A DNA stretch of 64,000 nt from an uncultured Paracoccaceae bacterium (GCA_905182105.1 CAJJAR010000008.1:1-64000), one strand, 5' to 3'; numbered from the stretch's first letter, positions 19,072 through 28,994 are shown. The notes: generated by a model not told the origin, from the sequence alone. Made by a program: numbers and translations.

Positions 19072-19710
19072 TCAACCGGCAACGCGTTCCAGCAGTTCAA
19101 CCAATTTCGGCCCAACCCCCTGCACAATCAACGCAACCCCATCCGCATTCGGATGAATGGCATCACCTTGCATATAAGGTCCTAGGGCCACGGGATCGGT
19201 GATTGCATCACCCAGTCCCGCAAAGAAACTATCCAAGAATACCGCGTTAAATTCTTTAGCCAGTTCTGGAAATATGCTGTCAAATTCGGCCTTATAGTCC
19301 GGTCCAAAATTCCCAGGTGCTTTCATTCCAATCAACAGAACAGTCACATCCGCAGCCTGCGCTTCGCTCAAGATATCGTGTAGGTTTGCACGGCTCACTG
19401 CGGGATCAATGCCGCGCAAAACGTCATTGCCACCCAACGTCACGATCATCGCCTCTACCTCAGGCGTCAATGTCCATGCCACCCGCGACAGACCACCCGC
19501 CGTCGTGTCACCCGATACACCTGCATTGCTCAAAGCAACCCCAAGCCCCTGCGCGTCTGCCCACGCTTGTAGCTGTGGGACAAACCCATCCTTAACCTGC
19601 AGCCCATATCCTTGGGTCAAACTGTCACCAAAAGCCACCACTTGGATCGGGTCTGCAATAGCCGGAAATGCTAAGAAACTTGTGGCAATACTGATGATTG
19701 ACTTGCGCAT
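19072..19710 (-). CDS. tesA: arylesterase / lysophospholipase L1 (TesA type, GDSL)
   Basis: A periplasmic SGNH-hydrolase related to E. coli TesA, acting on thioesters, arylesters or lysophospholipids. The 212-residue protein has a signal peptide (MRKSIISIATSFLAFPAIA), block I AFGDSLTQGYGL with the catalytic Ser, block III GGND, and block V DAIHPNADG with the catalytic Asp and His. It is divergent from the ybbA-ybbP pair, the same arrangement as the tesA/ybbAP locus of E. coli, which supports the identity. Confidence 0.93.
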   Translation of the reverse strand: MRKSIISIATSFLAFPAIADPIQVVAFGDSLTQGYGLQVKDGFVPQLQAWADAQGLGVALSNAGVSGDTTAGGLSRVAWTLTPEVEAMIVTLGGNDVLRGIDPAVSRANLHDILSEAQAADVTVLLIGMKAPGNFGPDYKAEFDSIFPELAKEFNAVFLDSFFAGLGDAITDPVALGPYMQGDAIHPNADGVALIVQGVGPKLVELLERVAG

Positions 19711-19760
19711 CGTGATCTAAGCTCCATATCGGTTGTTACACTCTATAAAGGCATCAAAGC

Positions 19761-20447
19761 ATGACAACACCAGTCCTCTCGCTAAAAAACGCAATGTTAT
19801 CTTTGGACGGCAATGCGGGACGTGTTGATATTTTGCACGGCATCTCTTTGGACATTGAAGAAGGGCAGACCGTCGGGCTGGTTGGCCCATCCGGTTCAGG
19901 GAAGTCATCCTTACTAATGTTGATGGGTGGACTTGAACAAGCAAGCGGCGGAACCATCCACGCCCTCAGCCAAGACCTGACCGCCATGAACGAAGATGCA
20001 CTTGCGCGTTTCCGCCGCGATAACATGGGCATTGTGTTTCAGTCGTTCCATTTGATCCCAACCATGACTGCTGTTGAAAACGTCGCAACCCCGCTGGAAT
20101 TAGCAGGGGTCAAAGATGCCTTTGAACGGGCGCGTTCTGAACTATCTGATGTTGGGTTAAGCCACCGTGCAGATCACTATCCATCACAAATGTCAGGCGG
20201 CGAACAACAGCGCGTTGCCTTGGCGCGCGCCTCTGTCGCAAGGCCGAAAATCTTGTTGGCAGATGAACCAACAGGCAATTTGGACGGCACCAACGGCAAC
20301 GCCATTATGGACCTGTTGTTTGGCCTGCGCGACAAACATGGTGCCACCTTGGTCCTTGTCACGCACTCAGATGTCCTAGCTGCGCGTTGTGATCAAATCA
20401 TCCGCCTCGAAGACGGGTTGATCGCCCAGGAAAGCACCATCAAATGA
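19761..20447 (+). CDS. ybbA: ABC transporter ATP-binding protein (YbbA/LolD type)
   Basis: The 228-residue ATPase subunit of a MacB/LolCDE-superfamily ABC system. It has Walker A GPSGSGKSS, signature MSGGEQQRVALARA, and Walker B ILLADEPTGNLD. It overlaps the downstream permease gene by four bases (ATGA), so the two are translationally coupled. The neighbour TesA acts on lipids in the periplasm, so a lipid-related export or membrane-extraction role is possible, but the substrate is not known even in E. coli. Confidence 0.93.
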   Translation: MTTPVLSLKNAMLSLDGNAGRVDILHGISLDIEEGQTVGLVGPSGSGKSSLLMLMGGLEQASGGTIHALSQDLTAMNEDALARFRRDNMGIVFQSFHLIPTMTAVENVATPLELAGVKDAFERARSELSDVGLSHRADHYPSQMSGGEQQRVALARASVARPKILLADEPTGNLDGTNGNAIMDLLFGLRDKHGATLVLVTHSDVLAARCDQIIRLEDGLIAQESTIK

Positions 20448-22972
20448 GCATCGCCATTGCTGCCCGCTTTGCACGCCGAGAGCTGCGTGGGGGGCTGAAG
20501 GGCTTCACAATCTTCCTATCCTGCCTTGCCCTTGGGGTGGCTGCCATCGCAGCCGTTGGTTCCGTACGCACCGCAATTGAAACGGGTCTTTCGATTGAGG
20601 GTGCCGCCCTTTTGGGGGGCGATGCAGAACTCGATTTCACCTACCGATTTGCCAATGCAGAGGAAAAGGAATGGATGCAATCGCAGGCCAATGCCGTATC
20701 TGAAATCGCAGAATTTCGTTCGATGGCCGTGGTCGACAATGGTGAACAAACTGAACGTGGACTGACCCAAGTCAAAGCCGTCGATGATGCCTATCCGCTG
20801 ATTGGCACGATGGAACTATCCCCTGCAATGGACTTGGAAGCAGCCCTAGCAACGCAAAACGGCATGCCCGGTGCGGTGATGGAACGTGCGTTGATCGATC
20901 GTTTGGGTCTGTCTATCGGCGATACCTTCGCGCTTGGAACCCAACAGTTCAACCTATCCGCAGAAATCATGCACGAACCTGATGGAGCCGCTGATGGTTT
21001 TGGGTTGGGGCCACGCACACTTGTGCGAACGGCCGATTTGGCGAACTCGTCCCTGTTGGCCTCTGGAACGTTGTTCAACACAAAGTACCGCCTCGGCCTC
21101 CCGCCAAATCCTGACCTTGAGGGACTTGAGGCGAACGCACGCGCCCAATTTCAAAACAGTGGAATGCGTTGGACAGACGCACGAAATGGTGCGCCCGGCG
21201 TCACCGAATTTGTAAACCGCTTAGGTGCGTTTTTGGTGCTTGTTGGGCTGTCAGGATTGGTCGTTGGTGGTGTGGGTGTTGCAGCAGCCGTACGCGCCTA
21301 CCTTGCAGAAAAAACCAATGTCATCGCCACATTGCGGACCCTTGGTGCAGAGCGCAGCACGATTTTTCAAACCTACTTTATCCAAATCGGATTTTTATCC
21401 CTCATCGGCATCTCAATCGGTCTTCTACTTGGTGCACTTGCTCCACTATTGCTGGCTCCCTTGATTGAGGCACGCCTACCGATCCCCGCCAATTTTGGTA
21501 TCTATCCAGCGCCGTTGTTTGAGGCCGCGATCTACGGTCTATTGACCGCATTTATCTTCACTCTCTGGCCATTGGCCCGCGCCGAAGACGTGCGCGCCGC
21601 GATCCTGTTTCGCGACGCACTTGGCAGCAGCAAACTGCTCCCCGCCCCCCGTTACCTTTTGGCCATCGCTATCGTACTATGCGCTTTGATCGGATTGGCG
21701 GCCACCTTCTCTGGAACATGGCGGCTTACCTTGGCGACATCAGGTGGCATCATGGTTGCCCTACTGATGCTTGTCGTCTCTGCAGCCATCATACAGTGGC
21801 TCGCCAAACGCGGTGGAAAATTCACCAAGGGGATTCCATCATGGCGTTGGGCGTTGACCTCTATTTCAGGGACCCAGGAAGGGGCGGCATCTGTTATCCT
21901 GTCTTTGGGTCTTGGCCTATCCGTCCTGGCCAGCGTCGGCCAAATCGATGGCAACCTGCGCAATGCTATCACTGGAAACCTACCTGACATCGCGCCATCC
22001 TACTTCTTTGTCGACATTCAACGCGACCAGATGGAGGGCTACACCAAGCGCCTTGAAGGCGACCCAGCGGTCCGGCGGATCGACAGCGCCCCAATGTTGC
22101 GCGGGGTCATTACCCAGATCAACAGAAAACCCGCCCGTGAGGTTGCGGGGGATCATTGGGTGCTTGAAGGAGATCGGGGCGTCACCTACGCAGACCGACC
22201 CAGCAAACGAACCCGCATCACAGATGGCGAATGGTGGCCTAAGGACTATTCTGGCCCTCCGCTTATCAGTTTTGCAGCCGAAGAAGCCGAGGAAATGAAC
22301 CTATCCTTGGGTGATACCGTCACGATGAACATCTTGGGCCGCGATATTACCGGCACCATCAGTTCCTTTCGTGAGGTTGATTTTTCATCCGTTGGCATCG
22401 GTTTCATCCTCTCAATGAACCCCAGTGCTTTGCAGGGTGCGCCGCATACTTTCATCTCAACCGTCTACGCAGAACCAGAAGTGGGAACAGCCATCCTGCG
22501 TGATCTTGCCAAAGCCTATCCCAACATCACCGCAATCCGCGTGCACGACGCCATTGAGCGGGTCGCGGATGTCTTGTCAGGTCTCGCAGCCGCCACATCT
22601 TATGGCGCATCAGCAACTTTGCTAACTGGTTTCCTTGTTCTGATCGGCGCGGCAGCCGCAGGTACCAAGGCACGGACCTATGAAGCAGCTGTTCTCAAAA
22701 CACTTGGGGCCACACGCGGGCGTATTTTACTCAGTTTCGCACTCCGCTCTGCCCTGCTGGGATTGGCCGCTGGCCTTGTTGCATTGGCGGCCGGTATCGC
22801 AGGCGGATGGGCTGTAAGCACATTTGTCATGAACATCGAATACATCGTGATTTGGCCATCGGCATTGGCGATCATTGCGGGGGGTGTTATTGCAACACTT
22901 GCTGCTGGTCTTTTGTTCGCATGGGGCCCATTGGCGGCGCGCCCAGCCCAAGTGCTTCGGGCCCGAGAATAA
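20444..22972 (+). CDS. ybbP: ABC transporter permease (YbbP type, two FtsX domains)
   Basis: The 842-residue membrane protein has one N-terminal membrane helix, a large periplasmic domain, an FtsX-like block of helices (about residues 255-400), a second periplasmic domain and a C-terminal FtsX block (about 720-840). This is the YbbP arrangement. The segment VNRLGAFLVLVGLSGLVVGGVG marks the first FtsX domain and FLVLIGAAAAGTKARTYEAAVLKTLG the second. It partners the ATPase encoded just upstream. Confidence 0.92.
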   Translation: MSIAIAARFARRELRGGLKGFTIFLSCLALGVAAIAAVGSVRTAIETGLSIEGAALLGGDAELDFTYRFANAEEKEWMQSQANAVSEIAEFRSMAVVDNGEQTERGLTQVKAVDDAYPLIGTMELSPAMDLEAALATQNGMPGAVMERALIDRLGLSIGDTFALGTQQFNLSAEIMHEPDGAADGFGLGPRTLVRTADLANSSLLASGTLFNTKYRLGLPPNPDLEGLEANARAQFQNSGMRWTDARNGAPGVTEFVNRLGAFLVLVGLSGLVVGGVGVAAAVRAYLAEKTNVIATLRTLGAERSTIFQTYFIQIGFLSLIGISIGLLLGALAPLLLAPLIEARLPIPANFGIYPAPLFEAAIYGLLTAFIFTLWPLARAEDVRAAILFRDALGSSKLLPAPRYLLAIAIVLCALIGLAATFSGTWRLTLATSGGIMVALLMLVVSAAIIQWLAKRGGKFTKGIPSWRWALTSISGTQEGAASVILSLGLGLSVLASVGQIDGNLRNAITGNLPDIAPSYFFVDIQRDQMEGYTKRLEGDPAVRRIDSAPMLRGVITQINRKPAREVAGDHWVLEGDRGVTYADRPSKRTRITDGEWWPKDYSGPPLISFAAEEAEEMNLSLGDTVTMNILGRDITGTISSFREVDFSSVGIGFILSMNPSALQGAPHTFISTVYAEPEVGTAILRDLAKAYPNITAIRVHDAIERVADVLSGLAAATSYGASATLLTGFLVLIGAAAAGTKARTYEAAVLKTLGATRGRILLSFALRSALLGLAAGLVALAAGIAGGWAVSTFVMNIEYIVIWPSALAIIAGGVIATLAAGLLFAWGPLAARPAQVLRARE

Positions 22973-22982
22973 GGACAAGACC

Positions 22983-23549
22983 ATGAGCGATCCACACTTT
23001 TTTGGCTATGGCAGCCTCGTCAACACGGCGACCCACATTTACCCCAACGCGCAAAAAGCGACTCTATCGGGATGGCGCCGTGCATGGGTACGCAATGGCG
23101 GTTATGGCACCATCCTCTTGACGGCTGTTCCGGGTGACCCCTCTGAACAAATCCAAGGTCTGATTGCCGCGGTTCCCAATGCCGATTGGGCCGCTTTGGA
23201 TGAACGCGAAACTGGGTACCGCCGCATTCCGTCAGCGGGCAAAGTTAGCCATGGTGGCGATCCATCAACCGATATCGCCCACTATGCAGTTGCCACTGAA
23301 GACATGCTAATGGAGGGTGATCAGGCCATCCTACTTAGCTATCTAGATGTGGTTATTCAGGGGTATCTGCAACAATTTGGTGAAGACGGCGTTGATGCAT
23401 TTTTCGCCACCACCGATGGATGGGATATGCCGATCCTAAACGACCGCGCCACGCCACGGTATCCGCGCAGCCAAATCCTAAGCGCCTCAGAAACCGCGCT
23501 GGTGGATGGACATCTGGACCGCATCGCGGCCCAGATAGTCAGTTCTTAA
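22983..23549 (+). CDS. gamma-glutamylcyclotransferase family protein
   Basis: The 188-residue protein has the GGCT fold signature FFGYGSLVN at the N-terminus and an acidic residue in the ALDERETGYRRIP segment near residue 80, the expected catalytic Glu. Members release 5-oxoproline from gamma-glutamyl groups, for example in glutathione turnover; gshB is also in the window. The start at 22983 follows AAGGACAAG, and the longer frame overlaps ybbP. Its stop overlaps the gltX stop by four bases in convergent orientation. The exact substrate is uncertain. Confidence 0.85.
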   Translation: MSDPHFFGYGSLVNTATHIYPNAQKATLSGWRRAWVRNGGYGTILLTAVPGDPSEQIQGLIAAVPNADWAALDERETGYRRIPSAGKVSHGGDPSTDIAHYAVATEDMLMEGDQAILLSYLDVVIQGYLQQFGEDGVDAFFATTDGWDMPILNDRATPRYPRSQILSASETALVDGHLDRIAAQIVSS

Positions 23550-24871
23550 GCTCGGGCTTTAACAACCTGCAAAAGTGTCATTGACGCGGACATATCTGGT
23601 CCGTGGCTTTGACCTGTCAGCGCTTTGCGCAGCGGCATGAATAAGCCCTTGCCCTTGCGGCCAGTCGCTTCTTTCACGGCACCCGTCCACGTTTTCCATG
23701 TGGTGTCATCGAACGGACCTTCAGGCAACATATCCATCGCTTGGGCCACGAATTCTGCGTCTTCATCGTCGATCACGGGATCAGCGCCTTCGCTGAACAA
23801 TGTCCACCACGCAGCCAAGTCTTTTAGCGTTGTGATGTTGTCACGTGTGACCGTCCAAAATGTTTCGGCCAGATCAGCAGGAACGCCAAGATCAGCAATC
23901 TGATCAGCAACGTCAGCCAATGGTTTTACTTGCAACACATTTGCCGTCAGCGGGAATAGGTCAGAGACATCAAACTTCGTCGGTGCGGTGCCAAAGCTGC
24001 TGACTTCAAAGCCATCAATCAGTTCGGACATTTCGCTCCGCAGTTCCATTGGATCAGACGACCCAAGACGCGCCATCATGGACAACAGTGCCATTGGCTG
24101 AACGCCCTGCTCACGCAGATCACGCAGGGCCAAAGTGCCCAGACGTTTCGACAACGCCTCGCCCTGTGGACCGGTCAGCAACGAGTGGTGTGCGAAGGAC
24201 GGTGGGGTCATGCCCAGCGCCTTCATAATTTGAATTTGGGTGGCCGTGTTGGTCACGTGGTCAGAGCCACGCACAACATTGGTCACGCCCATATCCGTGT
24301 CATCGACAACAGATGCGATTGTGTACAGAACCTGACCGTCACCACGGATCAAAACCGGATCGCTGACAGATGCCGCATCGATAGAGATGTCGCCAAGAAT
24401 GCCGTCTTTCCAATTGATGCGTTCCTGATCCAGCCTAAAACGCCAGACGCCATCACCGCGCTCAGCGCGTAGAGTATCGCGTTCTTCAGCGCTAAGGTTC
24501 AACGCCGCGCGATCATAGACCGGTGGTTTGCCCATGTTCAGCTGTTTCTTACGCTTCAGGTCCAACTCAGTCGGGGTTTCGAACGCTTCATAAAAACGAT
24601 CAATGCTGCGTAGTTTTTCAGCGGCATCCGCGTAACGGTCCAAACGATCGGACTGACGCTCGACCTTGTCCCAATGCAGACCCAGCCATTCGAGATCCTG
24701 CCTGATCCCATCAACGTATTTCTGTTCCGAGCGCACCGGATCGGTATCGTCGATGCGCAGAATGAAAGTACCGCCAGCCTTGCGGGCAATCAGGTAATTC
24801 ATCAGCGCAGTGCGCAGGTTACCGACGTGGATATAGCCGGTCGGCGATGGGGCGAAACGTGTGATGGTCAT
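23546..24871 (-). CDS. gltX: glutamate--tRNA ligase
   Basis: Class I glutamyl-tRNA synthetase. The HIGH-type motif is in SPTGYIHVGNLRTAL near residue 10 and the KMSKS-type motif is ALSKRLG near residue 240. The 441-residue length is shorter than the 465-480 typical of GltX and matches the short version found in Rhodobacteraceae, which often have two copies. It may charge tRNA-Gln as well, as a substrate for the GatCAB amidotransferase; this is family knowledge and not visible here. Confidence 0.95.
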   Translation of the reverse strand: MTITRFAPSPTGYIHVGNLRTALMNYLIARKAGGTFILRIDDTDPVRSEQKYVDGIRQDLEWLGLHWDKVERQSDRLDRYADAAEKLRSIDRFYEAFETPTELDLKRKKQLNMGKPPVYDRAALNLSAEERDTLRAERGDGVWRFRLDQERINWKDGILGDISIDAASVSDPVLIRGDGQVLYTIASVVDDTDMGVTNVVRGSDHVTNTATQIQIMKALGMTPPSFAHHSLLTGPQGEALSKRLGTLALRDLREQGVQPMALLSMMARLGSSDPMELRSEMSELIDGFEVSSFGTAPTKFDVSDLFPLTANVLQVKPLADVADQIADLGVPADLAETFWTVTRDNITTLKDLAAWWTLFSEGADPVIDDEDAEFVAQAMDMLPEGPFDDTTWKTWTGAVKEATGRKGKGLFMPLRKALTGQSHGPDMSASMTLLQVVKARA

Positions 24872-25009
24872 TTGCGTGATCTCCTATGCGGGGTTTGAGT
24901 GTCATAGGGGCCGCGATTTGTCCAGTTCGATGCGTGTGGGGTGTGGCGGAGTTTTCATGAGCAACACTTGGACAGCCTAAACTCAAGAAACGTGGACTTT
25001 ACGGACAAA

Positions 25010-25032
25010 CCACTGGAGTAAGTGGGTTTTTT
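25010..25032 (+). terminator. orphan terminator hairpin upstream of cupin gene
   Basis: CCACT and AGTGG flank a 6-base loop and are followed by GTTTTTTT. No plus-strand gene lies upstream, because gltX is on the other strand. It would end a short unannotated transcript, or is a remnant. Confidence 0.5.
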
Positions 25033-25113
25033 TGATCGAGCAGCAAAGGATTTGAATTCAGGAAATAGTTGTTACACTCACTGAGACTTGAATGATTTTA
25101 GGAGAACATTGCC

Positions 25114-25587
25114 ATGCCTGTGTTCAGTAAGGAAACTGCCAAAACTGAGAGTGATGATGGCGCAGGCAACCCTTGCGGCCCGTATCATGCACTCCTTTTC
25201 AGTGATAGCGGGGGATTGACCCAGTTTGGCGCTTTTGAAGAAATCTTGCCACCAGGTTCCTCTTCGTCGGTCAAACATTGGCATGCAGGTGATGATGAGA
25301 TGGTTTATGTATTGCAGGGGGAAGTCACACTTCACGAGGTGGATGATAGCGTAATTTTGTGCTCGGGCGACGCTGCGACGTTTAAAGCTGGAGATCCAAT
25401 TGCTCATAACTTGCAAAATTGCAGTAACACAGAGGTCCGATATCTTGTGATTGGCACAAGGTCTTCAGGCGACATAGTGACGTACCCAGATCATGACTGC
25501 GCCCTGCATGTCGACAGAAAGGCAGAGAGCAGCAACTGGACGGATCATGCTGGCTCTCCCGCAGATAGCCCTTACAAAATGAACTGA
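25114..25587 (+). CDS. cupin-domain protein
   Basis: The 157-residue single-domain cupin has motif 1 HWHAGDDEMVYVLQGE (metal-binding His, His and Glu) near residue 50 and motif 2 around GDPIAHNLQN near residue 95. Related proteins are small metal-binding cupins of unknown activity. TAGGAG lies at good spacing before the ATG. There is no operon partner, and an orphan terminator hairpin lies upstream. Codon choice includes more AT-ending codons than the neighbours, which hints at acquisition. Confidence 0.85.
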   Translation: MPVFSKETAKTESDDGAGNPCGPYHALLFSDSGGLTQFGAFEEILPPGSSSSVKHWHAGDDEMVYVLQGEVTLHEVDDSVILCSGDAATFKAGDPIAHNLQNCSNTEVRYLVIGTRSSGDIVTYPDHDCALHVDRKAESSNWTDHAGSPADSPYKMN

Positions 25588-25592
25588 AGGCA

Positions 25593-25700
25593 TTAATCGC
25601 GACAACAGAACCGATATTGGAGTTCAGCTTTAGTGCACATCACGGTCATTCGGCGTAGCGCAGCATCCAATATTTTGGGCTCAAAGCTGCCATCGGGCAT
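25593..25700 (-). pseudogene. possible short ORF or gene remnant
   Basis: Between nadE and the cupin gene, a minus-strand frame reads MPDGSFEPKILDAALRRM and continues to TAA at 25593 (35 codons). It stays open for a further 12 codons upstream without a start codon. The composition looks protein-like (alternating helix pattern) and could be the C-terminal stump of a lost gene. No family is recognised. Confidence 0.2.
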
Positions 25701-25747
25701 CTCCAGCTCCAGTTTTCTCAGCCAACCCTGATCAATCTATCACCCGC

Positions 25748-27406
25748 TCAACTCGGATCGCGCCAACGGTTCACAATTGGATAACGGCGATCCAACCAGA
25801 ACGCCCCCTTCGTTAATCGCGCACCCGGTGCGGATTGGAAGCGTTTGTATTCGGAAATATAGATTAGGTGCTCGACCTTCTTTACCACATCACGATCAAA
25901 CCCAGCGGCCACGCAATCGGCGACAGAGGCGTCATTGTCCACCAGCATTTCAAGCAACGCATCCAGCACCGGATAATCCGGCAGGCTGTCGCTATCTTTT
26001 TGATCGTCGCGCAGCTCTGCACTTGGGGCCTTGGTGATGATGCTATCAGGGACCACAGCCCCCTCTGGTCCCATCATCCAGTCGCGGTGGTTGGCATTGC
26101 GCCAGCGGCAGGTTTCGAACACCCGCATTTTATACAGGTCTTTGATCGGGTTATAACCGCCAGCCATATCGCCATAGATCGTGGCGTATCCCACCGCGAC
26201 CTCTGATTTATTGCCAGTGGTCAAAACCATCTCGCCAAATTTGTTGCTCATCGCCATCAACAACAAACCGCGCAGGCGGGACTGGATGTTCTCCTCGGTC
26301 AGCCCTTCTTCAAGGCCTGCGAACAATGGGGCCAACGTATTGGTAATCGCCTCACGCCCCTCAGCGATGGGAACGTAATCATACCGACAGCCCAGCGCAT
26401 TGGCGCAGGCCTCTGCATCCTCAAGGCTCGCCTTGCTGGTGTATTCAGACGGCAACATGACGCAGCGCACATTTTCAGCGCCCAAGGCATCTGTGGCGAT
26501 CGTCGCCACGATGGCAGAATCAATACCGCCGGACATACCCAACAGAACCTTTTTGAAACCCGTCTTGCCCATATAGTCGCGCAACGATTGAACCATCACA
26601 CGGTAGTCTTGTTCCCACGTGTCTGGTTGAGCGGTCTTAACCCCATCCTTAACACGCCAGCCATCAGTGCCGCGTTCAAGATCAACATGGACAATAGCCG
26701 TATCAAACGCAGGCATTTGAAGGGCCAACCCGCCACCCGGGTTCAGCGCGAATGAAGCACCGTCAAAGACCTGATCGTCCTGACCGCCCACCATGTTCAG
26801 ATAGATCAGCGGCAGACCTGTTTCGACAACACGTGACACCATGTGGTTCAGGCGGGTTTCGAATTTGTCACGGTAATAGGGCGATCCATTGGGGATCAAA
26901 AGGAATTCAGCACCTGTTTCAGCCAAGGTCTCTGCCACATCTTCGTGCCATGCATCTTCACAGATTGGGCTGCCGATGCGTGTATTTCCAACGGTATAGG
27001 GTCCACCCAAAGGCCCTGCATCAAAGATACGGACCTCATCAAACACGGTTTCATTTGGCAGGTGATGCTTAAGCGCCTTGGATGCAACTTTACCGCCCTT
27101 ACAGATCAGGTAGGCGTTATACAGACAGCCATCTTCAAACCACGGGCCACCAATCGCCAAGGCGGGGCCGTCCACACAGTCTTTTGCCAATTGTTCAACA
27201 GCAGCCATAGCTGCCTTGTGAAACACAGGTTTCACCACCAAATCTTGGGCATTGTAACCTGTGATAAACATCTCAGGCAGCGCCACCAGATCAGCACCGG
27301 CCGCGCGCCCCTGCTCCCATGCATCACGCGCTAAGGCTGCATTGCCAGCGATATCGCCAACGGTTGGATTTAACTGGCACAGTGTAATGCGAAACGTATC
27401 AGCCAT
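25748..27406 (-). CDS. nadE: NAD+ synthase, glutamine-hydrolysing
   Basis: This enzyme amidates deamido-NAD to NAD using ammonia from glutamine, the step after NadD. The 552-residue protein has an N-terminal nitrilase-type glutaminase domain with catalytic Glu (ALPEMFITGYNAQD), Lys (KHHLPN) and Cys (SPICEDAWHED). A C-terminal synthetase domain has the PP-loop LLGMSGGIDSA near residue 295. Both domains are complete. It is divergent from the MORN-repeat gene. Confidence 0.96.
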   Translation of the reverse strand: MADTFRITLCQLNPTVGDIAGNAALARDAWEQGRAAGADLVALPEMFITGYNAQDLVVKPVFHKAAMAAVEQLAKDCVDGPALAIGGPWFEDGCLYNAYLICKGGKVASKALKHHLPNETVFDEVRIFDAGPLGGPYTVGNTRIGSPICEDAWHEDVAETLAETGAEFLLIPNGSPYYRDKFETRLNHMVSRVVETGLPLIYLNMVGGQDDQVFDGASFALNPGGGLALQMPAFDTAIVHVDLERGTDGWRVKDGVKTAQPDTWEQDYRVMVQSLRDYMGKTGFKKVLLGMSGGIDSAIVATIATDALGAENVRCVMLPSEYTSKASLEDAEACANALGCRYDYVPIAEGREAITNTLAPLFAGLEEGLTEENIQSRLRGLLLMAMSNKFGEMVLTTGNKSEVAVGYATIYGDMAGGYNPIKDLYKMRVFETCRWRNANHRDWMMGPEGAVVPDSIITKAPSAELRDDQKDSDSLPDYPVLDALLEMLVDNDASVADCVAAGFDRDVVKKVEHLIYISEYKRFQSAPGARLTKGAFWLDRRYPIVNRWRDPS

Positions 27407-27595
27407 GGGATGCTCCGGTCAGATTTCATCTGCACCTATATGCGTTCCAACACGCCCAGAAAACCCCTGACACGCCCAATTAGACGCGAACATTATAACC
27501 CATGTGCAAAACCCATTGCGAGGTGGGCCACCTTATTCTAGGCTGAGCAAGCTTGCACAGTTGCGTGCAGGCCAAGAATTAACACAGGTCTCGCC

Positions 27596-28984
27596 ATGAA
27601 ACGTCTTATTCTCGCTTTGTGTTTAGCTGCTACTCCCATGGGGGCATTGGCACAGGATGGTCAGGTTCAGACCAAACAATACGACGATGGCGGCATCTAT
27701 GAGGGCAGCTTTCGCGGCGGCCTACAGCACGGAGAAGGCACCTATCGCCTGCCCAATGGCTATGAATATACCGGCGCATGGGATGACGGCGAAATAAAAG
27801 GTGAAGGCGTTGCGCGTTTTCCAAATGGCTCCGTCTACCAAGGTAACTTTTCAAAAGGTAAACCTGACGGCTTTGGCAAAATTACCTTTGCCGATGGCGG
27901 AACCTATGAAGGCGACTGGGTCACTGGTGCAATTATGGGCCAAGGCGTCTCGCTGTATGCAAACGGCGTGCGCTATGAAGGTGAGTTCCGAAATGCCAAA
28001 CACCATGGCAAAGGCGTTATGCAAAGCCCGGGTGGCTATGAATACAAAGGCGACTGGATTGACGGCGTCAAAAACGGCGTAGGCACAATCACCTATCCTG
28101 ACGGCGCTGTATATGACGGCGACATCGCCAACGGCAAACGCGAGGGTTCCGGCAAGCTAACGATGCCGGATGGGTTGATCTATGTCGGTTTGTGGAAAGA
28201 CGGCCAAATCGATGGCTCTGGCACGCTAACTCAACCCAACGGCGACGTTTATGACGGACAACTGGTATCAGGACGCCGCCAAGGTACAGGCCGTGTAACC
28301 TATGCGAACGGTGACATCTACGAGGGCGAATTCGCAGATGATCGTCGTCACGGCACTGGCACATTTACCGGCACGGATGGCTACACCTACGTCGGCGCAT
28401 GGATCGCAGGCCAGATCGAAGGACAAGGCCGCGTAACCTATCCCGATGGTTCAATCTACGAAGGCAGCTTTCGTGATGACCTTGCCGATGGCACTGGAAA
28501 AATAACGTATAAAGACGGTTCTGTCTATGAGGGCAGCTGGGTCGCTGGTGTGATCGAGGGCAATGGCAAAGCCACCTATGTCAACGGCGTGGTTTATGAA
28601 GGTGGTTTTAAAAATGCACGTAACCATGGTCAAGGCATCATGACCTATGCCGATGGCTATCGCTATGACGGTGCGTGGGGAAACGGCCAGCGCCACGGTG
28701 CAGGCACTGCAACTTATCCAGATGGCACAGTCTATGTTGGTAACTTTGACAATGGACAGCGAAATGGCACGGGCAAGATCAATATGGCCAATGGCTTTGA
28801 ATATAATGGCCAATGGCAAACGGGTGAGATCAACGGCATAGGCACAGCAACCTACGACAATGGCGATATATACGAGGGCACGTTCCTAAAGGGCAAACGC
28901 CAAGGCAGCGGCACAATGCGCTATGCAACGGGTGAAGAAGCCACTGGCTCTTGGGAAAACGGTGCGCTTACGGAAGGCGGTTAA
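27596..28984 (+). CDS. exported MORN-repeat protein
   Basis: The 462-residue protein starts with a signal peptide (MKRLILALCLAATPMGALAQ). Nearly all the rest is about 18-19 tandem MORN repeats of 23 residues with the core Y.G.W..G...G.G....G..Y.G. MORN arrays form long beta-hairpin rods that bind lipids or proteins in eukaryotes. In bacteria their role is mostly unknown; the signal peptide places this one in the periplasm or outside. Repeats are diverged at DNA level, so the array is old rather than recently amplified. It stands alone between nadE and an SDR gene. Confidence 0.9.
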   Translation: MKRLILALCLAATPMGALAQDGQVQTKQYDDGGIYEGSFRGGLQHGEGTYRLPNGYEYTGAWDDGEIKGEGVARFPNGSVYQGNFSKGKPDGFGKITFADGGTYEGDWVTGAIMGQGVSLYANGVRYEGEFRNAKHHGKGVMQSPGGYEYKGDWIDGVKNGVGTITYPDGAVYDGDIANGKREGSGKLTMPDGLIYVGLWKDGQIDGSGTLTQPNGDVYDGQLVSGRRQGTGRVTYANGDIYEGEFADDRRHGTGTFTGTDGYTYVGAWIAGQIEGQGRVTYPDGSIYEGSFRDDLADGTGKITYKDGSVYEGSWVAGVIEGNGKATYVNGVVYEGGFKNARNHGQGIMTYADGYRYDGAWGNGQRHGAGTATYPDGTVYVGNFDNGQRNGTGKINMANGFEYNGQWQTGEINGIGTATYDNGDIYEGTFLKGKRQGSGTMRYATGEEATGSWENGALTEGG

Positions 28985-28994
28985 TCGCTCATTC

